Positions 39,279 through 48,677 are shown, counted from the stretch's first letter. The stretch is DNA of 64,000 nucleotides from Lachnospiraceae bacterium C1.1 (GCA_030434875.1 JAUISW010000001.1:507501-571500); one strand, 5' to 3'. The notes: generated by a model from the letters alone, not told the origin. A program made the numbers and translations.

Positions 39279-40551
39279 AAATATCAGACTTGCGCTTAAC
39301 GGAGTCAGGGCTAATAAGACCAGATCGCTGCTGACGATGCTTGGTATTATCATCGGTATTGCATCTGTTATCGGAATCATGACGGTAAGTAATTCCATGA
39401 CAGGTACAATGGAAGAACAGATGCTGAGCAACGGTGCCACTAACGTTACAATGGGTGTATCACAGAAGTCCAGCAGTACAGAGACCAGCGGCGGCATGAA
39501 CTTTAATTTCGGACCGCACAGGACAGAGATGACAGATGATGACTACCTTACAGATGACATGATGGCTGACATAGAGGAAAAATGGCCTGATGATGTACTT
39601 GGAATCCAGAAAACCAAGTCAGTAGGATCGGGCGAGGTTTCTGATGGTGAGGATTATGCATATGTAACAGTCACAGGGTATAACGATCAGGCGATGGATG
39701 ATGAGGATCTTACCCTGCTGTCCGGAAGAACTTTTACTGAAAAAGATCAGACAGATGCCAAAAAGGTATGCCTCGTATCTGATTACTTCTGCAATAACCT
39801 TTATAATGGCGATACGTCAAGCATTGTCGGGCAGCAGATATCTGTTGTTATTGACAATAAGTTCTACCACTATACAGTGATCGGCGTATATGAATATGAT
39901 GCAAGCTCAACCTTTAGCTCATCATCAACTTATGATACTTACACGACACTTTATATGCCGATACTCACAGCATTTGATTCTCTTCATGAGGATCCGCAGT
40001 ACGATTCGGTAACTTTAGTAACTTCAACATCTACTGATATCGATTCATTCATGGATGAACTTGAGACATACATGAATGAAAGATACTACAGGAATAATGA
40101 AAACTTTGAGATTTCATGCTCAAGTATGTCTACGATGCTTGAAAGCTTTACCTCGATGCTTACCACGCTCTCGCTTGCTTTTTCGATCATTGCAGGAATA
40201 TCCCTTCTTGTAGGAGGAATAGGTGTTATGAACATAATGCTGGTTTCCATACAGGAACGTACAAGGGAAATAGGAACGAGAAAGGCTCTCGGAGCAAGGA
40301 ACAGCTCGATCCGTACCCAGTTTATTGTGGAGTCCATAGTGCTCTGCATGGTAGGAGGATTTATAGGAATTCTTTTAGGAATAGGTATAGGAGTTGTAGC
40401 TTCCAGCAAAATGGGATACAGTGCATATCCTTCAGTAACCGGAATCATATTCTCGGTTGCATTCTCTATGGCTATCGGTGTATTCTTTGGTTATTATCCT
40501 GCAAATAAGGCAGCAAAGATGAATCCTATAGATGCACTCAGATATGAATAA
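39262..40551 (+). CDS. ABC exporter permease, MacB/FtsX family
   Basis: Membrane subunit of 429 residues with four helices: one at the N-terminus (about 20-42, [20 protein letters not shown]), then a large extracellular MacB domain of about 230 residues, then three C-terminal helices. Characteristic is [20 protein letters not shown] and [15 protein letters not shown] near 320-350. MacB-type systems export peptides, lipids or drugs. ATG 39262 follows GAGGGAAGGA; the longer ORF start at 39217 lies inside the ATPase gene without a ribosome site. Confidence 0.93.
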   Translation: MMLLFENIRLALNGVRANKTRSLLTMLGIIIGIASVIGIMTVSNSMTGTMEEQMLSNGATNVTMGVSQKSSSTETSGGMNFNFGPHRTEMTDDDYLTDDMMADIEEKWPDDVLGIQKTKSVGSGEVSDGEDYAYVTVTGYNDQAMDDEDLTLLSGRTFTEKDQTDAKKVCLVSDYFCNNLYNGDTSSIVGQQISVVIDNKFYHYTVIGVYEYDASSTFSSSSTYDTYTTLYMPILTAFDSLHEDPQYDSVTLVTSTSTDIDSFMDELETYMNERYYRNNENFEISCSSMSTMLESFTSMLTTLSLAFSIIAGISLLVGGIGVMNIMLVSIQERTREIGTRKALGARNSSIRTQFIVESIVLCMVGGFIGILLGIGIGVVASSKMGYSAYPSVTGIIFSVAFSMAIGVFFGYYPANKAAKMNPIDALRYE

Positions 40552-40558
40552 TTTTTAC

Positions 40559-40592
40559 AAAAGACCGACAGTTTTACAGCTGTCGGTTTTTT
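40559..40592 (+). terminator. Terminator of the ABC exporter operon
   Basis: AAAAGACCGACAG and CTGTCGGTTTTTT with a short TTTTACAG loop, directly after the permease stop. Confidence 0.92.
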
Positions 40593-40705
40593 ATCTTCAT
40601 ATAGATTTTGTACAGGAAAAAAATCAAATAGAAAAATTGATCTATTTTAATATTTCTTAAAAATTGATTTATTTTATCTACTTGATGTAATTTGCTCTAT
40701 TTTGA

Positions 40706-40734
40706 TTGACAAAGGCTCTTTTCAAAGGTATTAT
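40706..40734 (+). promoter_or_regulatory. Consensus promoter of the liv operon
   Basis: TTGACA (40706-40711) and TATTAT (40729-40734) with exactly 17 bp spacing. Transcription would start near 40741, leaving a leader of about 90 nt. Upstream, 40593-40705 is very AT-rich and holds nothing else recognised. Confidence 0.8.
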
Positions 40735-40748
40735 TTAACTAAATTCAA

Positions 40749-40775
40749 GGCATGTATTAATGTATTCACTAATAC
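40749..40775 (+). promoter_or_regulatory. Hairpin in the livJ leader (possible attenuator)
   Basis: GGCATGTATTA and TAATACATGTC pair, followed by TTTTG, just after the predicted transcription start and about 55 nt before livJ. The same position relative to the promoter is seen in the glnN leader. Confidence 0.5.
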
Positions 40776-40829
40776 ATGTCTTTTGTAAGCAATTATGAAT
40801 AAAACATTTGCTTTTAGGGAGGACAAGAG

Positions 40830-42044
40830 ATGAGAGTATTTAAGAAAGCAGTCAGCGTAATTACTGCGTCAGCACTTGCAATGAGCATGCTCGCAGGATG
40901 CGGTTCATCAGGATCTGCAGCATCATCAGGATCTGAGGCAGCAGGATCTGAAGCAGCAGGATCTGAGGCAGCAAGCTCAGAAGCGGTATTTAAGATCGGT
41001 GGTATAGGACCTACTACAGGCGGCGGAGCAGCTTACGGTACAGCAGTTATGAATGCCATACAGCTTGCAGTAGACGAGATAAATGAAGCCGGTGGAGTTA
41101 ACGGTACAAAGTTTGAGTGTAAATTCGAGGATGATGAGCTTAACGCAGAAAAATCAGTTAATGCCTATAATACCTTAAAGGACTGGGGAATGCAGTTCCT
41201 CGTTGGTTCAGTTACCAGTGCATGCTCGATCGCAGTTTCAGAAAAGACAAAAGAAGACAATCTTTTCCAGCTTTCTCCTTCAGGGTCAGCTGATGATTGT
41301 GTAAAATACGAAAATGTTTTCAGAGTTTGTTTCTCAGATTCAAACCAGGGTCTTAAGTCTGCAGACTATATTGCCGATAATAAACTTGGAGAAAAGATTG
41401 GTATCATCTATGACAGTTCAGACGTTTATTCATCAGGTATTTATCAGAAGTTTGCAGCAGAGGCACAGGTAAAGGGACTTGAGATAGTTTCGGCAGAAGC
41501 GTTCAATGCTGATAACAAGACAGACTTCTCAGTACAGATCCAGAAGGCAAAGGATGCCGGTGCAGATCTTGTATTCCTTCCGATATACTACACAGAGGCA
41601 GCACTTATCCTTAAGCAGGCTTCTACAATGGATTACGCTCCGAAATTCTTCGGATGTGACGGTCTTGATGGTATTACGGCGGTTGAAAATTTTGATGCAA
41701 GCCTTGCAGAGGGCGTCATGCTTCTTACACCTTTCGCTGCTGATGCAACCGATGATCTTACAGTAAATTTTGTTACTAAATATAAGGAAGCTTACACAGA
41801 TACACCTAACCAGTTTGCAGCTGATGCTTATGATGCTGTATATGCTGTCAAGGCAGCTATCGAAAAAGAAGGCATCACAGCTGATATGAGTGTTTCAGAT
41901 ATCTGTGAAAAGATGAAGACCGGCATGACAGAGATTTCTGTAGAAGGTCTTACGGGAACAATTACTTGGGACGCATCAGGTGAGCCTAATAAAGAGCCTA
42001 AGGGTGTTATCATCGAGAACGGCTCTTATGTATCTATGGACTAA
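40830..42044 (+). CDS. livJ: Branched-chain amino acid ABC transporter, substrate-binding lipoprotein
   Basis: A 404-residue exported lipoprotein that captures branched-chain amino acids or related compounds. The signal peptide ends in the lipobox MLAGC (Cys at about 25). A low-complexity tether of SEAAG repeats (about residues 30-48) leads to the binding domain. The LivJ/Peripla_BP_6 fold is seen in KIGGIGPTTGGGAAYGTAV, LAVDEINEAGGVNG and FKCKFEDDELNAEK-like segments. GGGAGG precedes the ATG. It is first in a five-gene operon with a consensus promoter. The true ligand is undetermined; relatives also bind amides or urea. Confidence 0.93.
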   Translation: MRVFKKAVSVITASALAMSMLAGCGSSGSAASSGSEAAGSEAAGSEAASSEAVFKIGGIGPTTGGGAAYGTAVMNAIQLAVDEINEAGGVNGTKFECKFEDDELNAEKSVNAYNTLKDWGMQFLVGSVTSACSIAVSEKTKEDNLFQLSPSGSADDCVKYENVFRVCFSDSNQGLKSADYIADNKLGEKIGIIYDSSDVYSSGIYQKFAAEAQVKGLEIVSAEAFNADNKTDFSVQIQKAKDAGADLVFLPIYYTEAALILKQASTMDYAPKFFGCDGLDGITAVENFDASLAEGVMLLTPFAADATDDLTVNFVTKYKEAYTDTPNQFAADAYDAVYAVKAAIEKEGITADMSVSDICEKMKTGMTEISVEGLTGTITWDASGEPNKEPKGVIIENGSYVSMD

Positions 42045-42101
42045 TGGAAAGGTTCAGATAAAGAATAATGTCATATTTGAGACATTAAGTCTGTATGATG
42101 A

Positions 42102-42135
42102 CAAAAGGGGGCGGATCAAAAATCCGTCCCTTTTG
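42102..42135 (+). terminator. Hairpin between livJ and livH
   Basis: CAAAAGGGGGCGGAT pairs with ATCCGTCCCTTTTG around CAAAA. It probably reduces read-through, so that the binding protein is made in excess over the membrane parts. Confidence 0.85.
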
Positions 42136-42182
42136 ATGACATAAATAACAAAAACAGAGCAGTAAGAGTGGAGAAATCAGAG

Positions 42183-43067
42183 ATGAGCTTTTTAACTTAT
42201 TTTATTAACGGATTGAGTCTTGGAAGCATATATGCAATCATCGCACTAGGCTATACCATGGTATACGGAATCGCTAAAATGCTGAATTTCGCACATGGCG
42301 ATTTTATTATGGTGGGATGTTATGTGGTATTTACGATAGTTTCGACAATGGGGCTTCCCCCTCTGGCCGGAATAGTTGTATCAATGCTGATATGTACTGT
42401 TATTGGTGTCGTAACTGAGAAGATTGCGTATAAGCCTTTAAGAAATGCGGGTTCACCTCTTGCCGTTCTTATAACTGCGATCGGTGTCAGCTATTTTTTA
42501 CAGAATGCAGCACTTCTGATCTTTGGTGCAGATACAAAGGCTTTCAGTTCAGTCATCAGTTGGGAGGGGCTGAATCTTGCAGGAGGACAGCTGAAAATTC
42601 AGGGAGTGACCATTATTACAATAGTGGTAAGCCTTCTGATACTTGCAGCGCTTCAGACCTTTATATATAAGACAAAATCAGGGCAGGCTATGCTTGCGGT
42701 ATCTGAGGATAAGGGTGCGGCATCACTTATGGGAATCAATGTCAATAAGACGATATCACTTACATTTGCGATCGGATCTGCGCTTGCAGCTATTGCCGGA
42801 GTATTAATGTGCTCTGCATATCCTTCGCTTACACCTTATACAGGTGCTATGCCCGGAATCAAAGCCTTTGTTGCAGCGGTTCTCGGAGGCATCGGTTCAA
42901 TCCCCGGAGCTATGATAGGCGGTTTGATCTTAGGCATAATCGAGATTCTCGGAAAAACCTATATTTCATCACAGCTTTCGGATGCTATCGTTTTTGGAAT
43001 ACTTGTTATAGTGCTTTTGGTAAAGCCTACGGGAATTCTTGGCAAAAATATACAGGAGAAGGTTTAA
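42183..43067 (+). CDS. livH: Branched-chain amino acid ABC transporter, permease LivH
   Basis: Inner-membrane permease of 294 residues with about eight helices. Family segments are YFINGLSLGSIYAIIALGYT at the start and MLNFAHGDFIMVG near 36, where GDF is typical of LivH. It ends with GKAGNS-like sequence of about four charged residues. It pairs with LivM. ATG 42183 has GGAG 9 nt upstream; the in-frame GTG at 42168 overlaps that site. Stop and next start are 1 nt apart, so translation is coupled. Confidence 0.93.
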   Translation: MSFLTYFINGLSLGSIYAIIALGYTMVYGIAKMLNFAHGDFIMVGCYVVFTIVSTMGLPPLAGIVVSMLICTVIGVVTEKIAYKPLRNAGSPLAVLITAIGVSYFLQNAALLIFGADTKAFSSVISWEGLNLAGGQLKIQGVTIITIVVSLLILAALQTFIYKTKSGQAMLAVSEDKGAASLMGINVNKTISLTFAIGSALAAIAGVLMCSAYPSLTPYTGAMPGIKAFVAAVLGGIGSIPGAMIGGLILGIIEILGKTYISSQLSDAIVFGILVIVLLVKPTGILGKNIQEKV

Positions 43068-43068
43068 G

Positions 43069-44139
43069 ATGAAAAATAAAAAGGTTTCGTCGGTTACAAA
43101 AAATGAATGGATAACCTATGCTATTGTAATCGTTTTATATATAATATGTGAAATTATGATAAAAACAGGCGTCATGTCGAGTCACATGAAGGGACTTCTG
43201 GTGCCTATATGTTATTATGCAATAGTGGCTGTTGGACTTAATCTCTGCGTTGGTATCTTGGGAGAATTGAGCCTTGGTCATGCGGGATTTATGTGTGTTG
43301 GCGCTTATTCCAGTGCACTTTTCTCATTTACAATGCAGGATACAATGCCGACCGCTCCTAGATTTTTTATAGCATTTATAATCGGGATCGCTGTATCGGC
43401 ACTATTTGGATTTTTGATCGGTATCCCTGTACTCAGACTTAACGGAGACTATCTTGCGATCGTTACACTTGCCTTTGGAGAGATCATCAAAAATGTCTTT
43501 AATGCGATATATCTTGGCATAGACGGCAGCGGAGTTCATTTCTCCCTTAAGGATATGATGTCTATGGGAATGGATCTCGCAACGGGAAAGATAATTATAA
43601 ACGGTGCACAGGGAATTACAGGAACACCCTCTAATTCCAATTTCACTATTGCAGTAATTGTTCTGCTTCTTTCCATAGCAGTGGTGCAGAATCTTGTTCA
43701 TTCAAGGGATGGACGTGCAGTTATGGCTATCAGGGACAATCGTATAGCAGCAGAGTCAAACGGGATAAACATTACAAAATACAAAATGCTGGCATTCACA
43801 ATTTCAGCAGCAATTGCCGGTGCAGCCGGAGTTCTTTTTTCACACAATATTTCAACACTTACGGCATCAAGCCAGTATTTCGGCTACAATATGTCGATCA
43901 TGATCCTTGTTTATGTTGTACTTGGAGGAATCGGAAATATCAGAGGTTCCGTAATAGCTGCAGCTATTCTTTATCTGCTGCCTGAGCTCTTAAGAGGACT
44001 TTCAGACTATCGTATGCTCATTTATTCCATAGTCCTTATAGCAGTAATGCTTTTGAACTGGGCTCCCGGTGCGCGTAAGTTCAGGGCTCAGAAAATGCAG
44101 GAAATACAGACATTTATCGGAAGAAGGAGGGAAAAATAA
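43069..44139 (+). CDS. livM: Branched-chain amino acid ABC transporter, permease LivM
   Basis: The second permease subunit, 356 residues with about ten helices. The LivM signature LNLCVGILGELSLGHAGFMC lies near 57-76, and ALRLNGDYLAIVTLAFGEI-like sequence near 130 is characteristic. A cytosolic loop (VMAIRDNRIAAESNGINITK near 220) is the expected coupling contact with the ATPases. ATG 43069 is chosen since the ORF extension (43039) lies inside livH. AGGAGAAGG lies about 7 nt upstream. The stop overlaps the livG start by one base. Confidence 0.93.
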   Translation: MKNKKVSSVTKNEWITYAIVIVLYIICEIMIKTGVMSSHMKGLLVPICYYAIVAVGLNLCVGILGELSLGHAGFMCVGAYSSALFSFTMQDTMPTAPRFFIAFIIGIAVSALFGFLIGIPVLRLNGDYLAIVTLAFGEIIKNVFNAIYLGIDGSGVHFSLKDMMSMGMDLATGKIIINGAQGITGTPSNSNFTIAVIVLLLSIAVVQNLVHSRDGRAVMAIRDNRIAAESNGINITKYKMLAFTISAAIAGAAGVLFSHNISTLTASSQYFGYNMSIMILVYVVLGGIGNIRGSVIAAAILYLLPELLRGLSDYRMLIYSIVLIAVMLLNWAPGARKFRAQKMQEIQTFIGRRREK

Positions 44140-44897
44140 TGGCACTTTTAGAAGCATCAAATCTCTCCATTTCTTTCGGCGGACTCAGAGCTGTTGATGA
44201 TTTTTCTATCACAATAGAAGAAGGAGAGCTTTACGGACTTATAGGTCCTAACGGAGCGGGAAAAACAACTGTATTTAACCTTCTCACAGGAGTTTATCAC
44301 CCTGATGAAGGAATTATAAAACTCGGAGAAAGAGATATCACGAGATATGATCCCGTACACAAGAATCAGGCAGGAATAGCAAGAACATTTCAGAATATTC
44401 GCCTTTATTCGGGACTTTCTGTTATAGATAATGTAAAAGTCGGTCTTCATAATCAGTATCACTACAGCACTCTTGCAGGAATCCTTCATTTGGGAAGCTA
44501 TCATAAGGTTGAGAAGGAAATTGATGACAGGGCGCGAGAACTTTTAAGAGTTTTTAAGATGGAAGATGAGGCAGATGTCCAGTCAAAGAATCTTCCTTAC
44601 GGAAAACAGAGGAAACTGGAGATAGCCAGAGCCCTTGCTACAAATCCTAAGCTTTTGCTCCTTGATGAGCCTGCAGCCGGAATGAATCCTAACGAGACTG
44701 CGGAGCTTATGGAGACTATCAGTTTTATCAGAGAAAAATTCAATATGACTATACTTCTGATAGAGCATGATATGAAGCTGGTATCAGGAATTTGTGAAAA
44801 GCTTACGGTTCTTAATTTTGGACGTATGCTTGCAGAGGGAGCTACAAAAGATGTGCTTTCCAATCCTGAAGTTGTAAAAGCATATTTAGGTGAGTAG
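44139..44897 (+). CDS. livG: Branched-chain amino acid ABC transporter, ATPase LivG
   Basis: Cytosolic ATPase of 252 residues. Walker A is GPNGAGKTT near 39, the Q-loop segment is ARTFQNIRL, the signature is the LivG-type YGKQRKLEIARALAT near 150 and Walker B is LLLLDEPAAGMNPNE near 170. LivG proteins typically end with AYLGE, as here. AAGGAGGG precedes the ATG, which overlaps the livM stop. The partner ATPase LivF follows 9 nt later. Confidence 0.95.
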   Translation: MALLEASNLSISFGGLRAVDDFSITIEEGELYGLIGPNGAGKTTVFNLLTGVYHPDEGIIKLGERDITRYDPVHKNQAGIARTFQNIRLYSGLSVIDNVKVGLHNQYHYSTLAGILHLGSYHKVEKEIDDRARELLRVFKMEDEADVQSKNLPYGKQRKLEIARALATNPKLLLLDEPAAGMNPNETAELMETISFIREKFNMTILLIEHDMKLVSGICEKLTVLNFGRMLAEGATKDVLSNPEVVKAYLGE

Positions 44898-44906
44898 GAG
44901 AAAAAG

Positions 44907-45617
44907 ATGGCATTAGTTGAAGTGGAAAATTTAAATGTTCACTATGGAGTTATACAGGCGCTTAAAGATGTATCATTTCGTGTTGAAAAAGGAGAGGTAG
45001 TGGCACTTATCGGTGCAAACGGTGCAGGAAAGACTACCACTCTCCATACTCTTACAGGCCTTATAGAAGCAAGCTCCGGAGTGATAAAATATAAGGGTGA
45101 AGATATAACAAAGATTCCCGGTCACAAAATAGTTGCAAAGGGAATGGCACATGTACCTGAAGGCAGAAGGGTATTTGCAAATATGAGTGTATATCAGAAC
45201 CTAAAGCTCGGCGCATATACCAGAACAGACAGCAAGGAAATAGCAGACTCTATTGCAAGTGTATATGACAGATTTCCTCGCCTTAAGGAGAGACGAAATC
45301 AGATGGCAGGAACACTTTCCGGAGGTGAGCAGCAGATGCTCGCAATGGGAAGAGCGCTTATGTCAAGACCTGAGATCATACTTATGGATGAACCTTCGAT
45401 GGGACTTTCTCCTATACTGGTTAATGAAATTTTTGATATAATAAACTCAGTACATGAAAGCGGAACAACGGTGCTTTTAGTTGAGCAGAATGCCAAGAAG
45501 GCTCTTTCCATAGCTGACAGGGCATATGTCCTTGAAACCGGAAAGGTAGTGCTCGAGGGGAAGGCATCGGAGCTTTTGAACAATGAGGATATCAAAAAGG
45601 CATATCTCGGAGAATGA
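44907..45617 (+). CDS. livF: Branched-chain amino acid ABC transporter, ATPase LivF
   Basis: The second ATPase, 236 residues. Walker A is GANGAGKTTTLHTL near 32, the signature LSGGEQQMLAMGRAL near 135 and Walker B ILMDEPSMGLSPIL near 156. It also ends in AYLGE. TAGGAGAAAAAG precedes the ATG. It completes a full five-part importer. The next gene starts 25 nt later without a terminator. Confidence 0.95.
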   Translation: MALVEVENLNVHYGVIQALKDVSFRVEKGEVVALIGANGAGKTTTLHTLTGLIEASSGVIKYKGEDITKIPGHKIVAKGMAHVPEGRRVFANMSVYQNLKLGAYTRTDSKEIADSIASVYDRFPRLKERRNQMAGTLSGGEQQMLAMGRALMSRPEIILMDEPSMGLSPILVNEIFDIINSVHESGTTVLLVEQNAKKALSIADRAYVLETGKVVLEGKASELLNNEDIKKAYLGE

Positions 45618-45642
45618 TTAATAAAAGCCGGAGGCAGAATCT

Positions 45643-46266
45643 ATGAAAAAAGTTGTGATCACTATCGAGCGACAGTATGGAAGCGGTGGACGTACTGTTG
45701 GAGAAATGCTTGCTAATGAGCTTGGAATTCATTATTACAATAAAGAGCTTGTTGTGCTTGCATCCGAAAAAAGCGGTATTTCAGAGGATCTCTTCAGAAA
45801 AGCCGATGAGAGGATCGCGAAGCGCGGAGGAATTTTTTCGAGATCTACAAGACTTTATGAAGGAAAGCTCATAGGACCGGATTCACCGGAATTTACTTCA
45901 GAGGCAAATCTTTTTAATTATCAGGCAGCTGTTATTAAAGAACTTGCAGATAGGGAATCCTGTGTCATTATTGGAAGAGCAGCGAATTTTATACTTCGTG
46001 GAAGAGATGATGTTCTAAGTGTCTTCGTGCATGCTCCCTATGAATTTTTAATGAGGGAGGCAGGAAAAAAACAGCCTCTTACAGGATTGGAGCTCGAAGA
46101 ATATATCGAAAATGCAGATCATGTAAAAGCGTCATACTATCACTATTATACAGGTGAAAAATGGGATGATGCCAGAAATTATGATCTATGTTTGAATTCA
46201 GGAAAGCTTGGATTTGAGAAAACTGTTCAGGCGATCAAGGCATATATGGATGTCAGATTCAATTGA
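45643..46266 (+). CDS. Cytidylate kinase-like P-loop protein
   Basis: A 207-residue nucleoside-monophosphate-kinase-like protein. It begins VVITIERQYGSGGRTVGEML (residues 4-23): the P loop is the cytidylate_kinase-2-type GSGGRTVG, differing from the classical GxxGxGKS/T. IGRAANFILRGRDDVLSVFV near 110 is typical of this family. The lid segment lies near 145-170 (YYHYYTGEKWDDARNYDL). Many Firmicutes carry several copies; their true substrates are mostly untested. It follows the liv operon by 25 nt and may be cotranscribed, but a functional link is unclear. Confidence 0.88.
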   Translation: MKKVVITIERQYGSGGRTVGEMLANELGIHYYNKELVVLASEKSGISEDLFRKADERIAKRGGIFSRSTRLYEGKLIGPDSPEFTSEANLFNYQAAVIKELADRESCVIIGRAANFILRGRDDVLSVFVHAPYEFLMREAGKKQPLTGLELEEYIENADHVKASYYHYYTGEKWDDARNYDLCLNSGKLGFEKTVQAIKAYMDVRFN

Positions 46267-46278
46267 ATATTAAATCAG

Positions 46279-46325
46279 ACTGCGGTTCAGTCCTTAGTAT
46301 AGGGATAGGACTGCAGTTTTTTATT
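46279..46325 (+). terminator. Terminator before the 1-phosphofructokinase gene
   Basis: ACTGCGGTTCAGTCC and GGACTGCAGT pair imperfectly, followed by TTTTTTA. It separates the liv/cytidylate-kinase-like unit from the next gene. Confidence 0.8.
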
Positions 46326-46346
46326 AGAGAAAGTCGAGGGCTAATT

Positions 46347-47264
46347 ATGATATACACTGTTACTTTTAATCCTGCAATAGACTATATTATGCGCTTAAAT
46401 GGCGAACTTGCCGAAGGAATGACCAACAGGACTCTGTCAGAGGAATGTTTCTTTGGAGGCAAGGGAATCAATGTTTCGACAATCTTAAAAAATCTTGGAA
46501 TAGATAATACTGCATTTGGATTTATTGCCGGATTTACAGGCAAAGCTATAGCTGAAGATGTGAAAAGAAAAGGTATAAAGGCCGACTTTATCGAACTTCC
46601 TAATGGGATTTCCAGAATAAATGTAAAAATGAAAGCTGAGAAAGAAACTGAAGTAAATGCTCAGGGACCGGATATACCAAAGGATTGTCTGGAAGAGCTT
46701 TTTAAGAAAATCGAAAGACTAAAAGACGGAGATATTATAATTCTGGCAGGCAGTATCCCTTCAACGCTTCCAGAGGATGTATATGAACAGATCCTTGAAA
46801 GGCTTGAAGGAAAAAAGATAGAAAAAGTTGTCGACGCGACAAAAGATCTTCTAAAAAATATTCTTAAATTTCATCCCTTTCTTATAAAGCCTAATAAGGA
46901 TGAACTCGGAGAATTATTCGGAGTGACTATTAAAAATGATGAGGAAATTGAACTCTATGCCGGAAAGCTGCAGGCTATGGGCGCGAGAAATGTACTCGTA
47001 TCAATGGCTGCAGAAGGGGCAATGCTCATAACAGAAAACGGTGATAAGTTCAGAGTGGGTGTTCCTTTTGGTAAAGTAAGGAATTCTGTCGGCGCAGGAG
47101 ACTCTATGCTGGCAGGCTTCATAGCAGGTTATTTAGAAAACGGAGATTACGAAAAAGCCTTAAAACTCGGAACGGCAGCGGGCAGTGCAACTGCGTTTTC
47201 GGATGACCTCGCCAGCGGCGAAAAAATAATAGAATTATATAAAAATTATAAATTTTCGCAATGA
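46347..47264 (+). CDS. fruK: 1-phosphofructokinase (PfkB family)
   Basis: PfkB-family kinase of 305 residues. It begins MIYTVTFNPAIDYIMRL, like FruK/LacC proteins that phosphorylate fructose 1-phosphate or tagatose 6-phosphate. The N-terminal PfkB signature is FFGGKGINVSTILKNLG near 36 and the C-terminal one is NSVGAGDSMLAGFIAGYL near 245, with the catalytic Asp in GAGDS. ATG 46347 follows GAGGG; the ORF extension upstream runs through the hairpin and the end of the previous gene. No fructose PTS lies alongside, so the substrate is inferred from family alone. Confidence 0.85.
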   Translation: MIYTVTFNPAIDYIMRLNGELAEGMTNRTLSEECFFGGKGINVSTILKNLGIDNTAFGFIAGFTGKAIAEDVKRKGIKADFIELPNGISRINVKMKAEKETEVNAQGPDIPKDCLEELFKKIERLKDGDIIILAGSIPSTLPEDVYEQILERLEGKKIEKVVDATKDLLKNILKFHPFLIKPNKDELGELFGVTIKNDEEIELYAGKLQAMGARNVLVSMAAEGAMLITENGDKFRVGVPFGKVRNSVGAGDSMLAGFIAGYLENGDYEKALKLGTAAGSATAFSDDLASGEKIIELYKNYKFSQ

Positions 47265-47732
47265 TAAACATCGACGAAAGTGATTGACGATAAAATTTGC
47301 AGATGAAAATGAAATTTTTTTTCGTGATGGGAAATAGTTGAGTCGGGAATTAACCCCTTTTGGGGCGAAAAAGACGATTATATGGCTGTAAATTAAGCTT
47401 TTGTAAATTTTGTACCTATATTGATTCATTCCGCTTTATCCTCAATGAACAGAGAAATGGAATTGCTAAAAATCAAGTTTTGTCAGATAATATAACCATA
47501 TTAATTCCCTTTAGCAGACTTTTTTTATAAAAGCCTAATTTTCTACCAAACACTATTTATATGTAGGGTGATGCATATAAATAGACGGATTTTGAGAAAA
47601 ATCCACAGTTTCCCGCATAGCAGGCCCGCAATTTTGCTGGGCCTGTTTGCACGATTAATAGTATTTATATAGCCCATAAGAAATCCGCCTTTTAGTGCGC
47701 CTTTCTTATACATACACATACCACCACATAGC
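47265..47732. other. Gene-free stretch between convergent genes
   Basis: About 470 bp without a supported gene. It contains a perfect 11-bp inverted repeat (47553-47584), a GGATTTT/AAAATCC-type hairpin near 47586-47603 and the GC-rich hairpin CAGGCCC/GGGCCTG near 47623-47647. Such density of hairpins suggests a degenerate repeat or an unrecognised small RNA. A 70-codon frame on the minus strand across it has no ribosome site and is not accepted. Confidence 0.45.
47553..47584. repeat. Perfect 11-bp inverted repeat
   Basis: CTATTTATATG (47553-47563) and CATATAAATAG (47574-47584) are exact reverse complements with a 10-bp spacer (TAGGGTGATG). A related AGTATTTATATAG occurs near 47660. Confidence 0.7.
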
Positions 47733-47769
47733 AAAGAAGCCCACGATTTGGTCATCGCGGGTTTCTTTC
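47733..47769 (-). terminator. Terminator of the histidine phosphatase gene
   Basis: On the minus strand GAAACCCGCGAT pairs with ATCGTGGGCTTC, followed by TTTG. It lies just after the stop codon. Confidence 0.8.
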
Positions 47770-47772
47770 GTT

Positions 47773-48507
47773 TTAGTCATGTCTTTCTTCTGTATTACCG
47801 TAACATTCACAGAATCTTGCAGATTCAGATTCGATTTCGTGACGGGCATATAAATGTGAGATATCTCCAAAAGAAGAAATTCTGAAAAGTGCCTTTCCTT
47901 CCCTGCGTTCTTCGGTTCTTACTGTGGTAACACTGGTTGGTGCCGCACAGGTATGATGCCAGAGCGCGAAGGGAGATACATTCATAAGATGTGAAAGAAG
48001 AACGCTTTCAAGTCCGAAATGACAGAAAAAAGCAATAGTATCGTTATTCGGCTTTATGACTTTATAAAAATCACCGTCTCTTTTATAGCCATGCTTTTCT
48101 AAAAGCTTATCAAATTCCTCAATAACGGAAATATATTCTTTATCTACTTCACCTTCTTTAATGATCTCATCATTCAGCCATTCTTTTTTGTCGTAGAGCC
48201 AAGGTCTTTTTGCAAGATCCTCCGGAAGCCAGTCCCAGGGAATCTTTCGTTTATCCGAAACATCGGGGCGATTGATAAGTTTTAAGTTAAATTCTCTGAG
48301 CCAGTCACAGATAACTTCTTCTTTATTCAGCTTTTTAAGAGTAAGAGAAGCAGTATCTTTAGCTCTTCCCAAGGGTGATACATATATATCTTTTATATTG
48401 TAATTCTCAAGCATATCAGAAAGTAGCTCGGCTTCTTTCCAGCCTTTTTCGGTTAAAGTATCATTGACATAGTCAGGATCACCATGTCTGATTATAAGTA
48501 ATTTCAT
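47773..48507 (-). CDS. Histidine phosphatase family protein
   Basis: Phosphoglycerate-mutase-like phosphatase of 244 residues. The N-terminal catalytic motif is LLIIRHGDPDY (RHG, phosphohistidine) at residues 3-13. The downstream partner Arg lies in SPLGRAKDTA near 45, and the second catalytic His in FCHFGLESVL near 155. The substrate cannot be inferred. ATG 48507 follows GGAGAAGAACTG; the ORF extension to 48558 has no ribosome site and is rejected. It is monocistronic on the minus strand, and a terminator follows. Confidence 0.85.
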   Translation of the reverse strand: MKLLIIRHGDPDYVNDTLTEKGWKEAELLSDMLENYNIKDIYVSPLGRAKDTASLTLKKLNKEEVICDWLREFNLKLINRPDVSDKRKIPWDWLPEDLAKRPWLYDKKEWLNDEIIKEGEVDKEYISVIEEFDKLLEKHGYKRDGDFYKVIKPNNDTIAFFCHFGLESVLLSHLMNVSPFALWHHTCAAPTSVTTVRTEERREGKALFRISSFGDISHLYARHEIESESARFCECYGNTEERHD

Positions 48508-48639
48508 CAGTTCTTCTCCAATCGCATTTTTTACTGTTTTTTGCCTAATCTGTTTCATTATAGCATTTTAATTTAATGCTATCAAAAAACTAAATCCTAA
48601 AATTTCTGATAACTTTGTGCCTAAACGATATATAATAAA

Positions 48640-48677
48640 TAACCCCTGCGGATCACGAAATATGACCCACAGGGGTT
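48640..48677 (-). terminator. Terminator of the DHDPS-family gene
   Basis: AACCCCTGCGG and CCACAGGGGTT form a stem just downstream of the minus-strand stop at 48690. Confidence 0.8.

Noticed and set aside
40920..40985. Short tandem repeats at the start of livJ as a repeat array
   Set aside because: They encode the SEAAG low-complexity tether of a lipoprotein, common in binding lipoproteins of this group.
47543..47755. 70-codon frame on the minus strand in the convergent gap
   Set aside because: It has no ribosome site, runs through several hairpins and has a composition unlike neighbouring genes.
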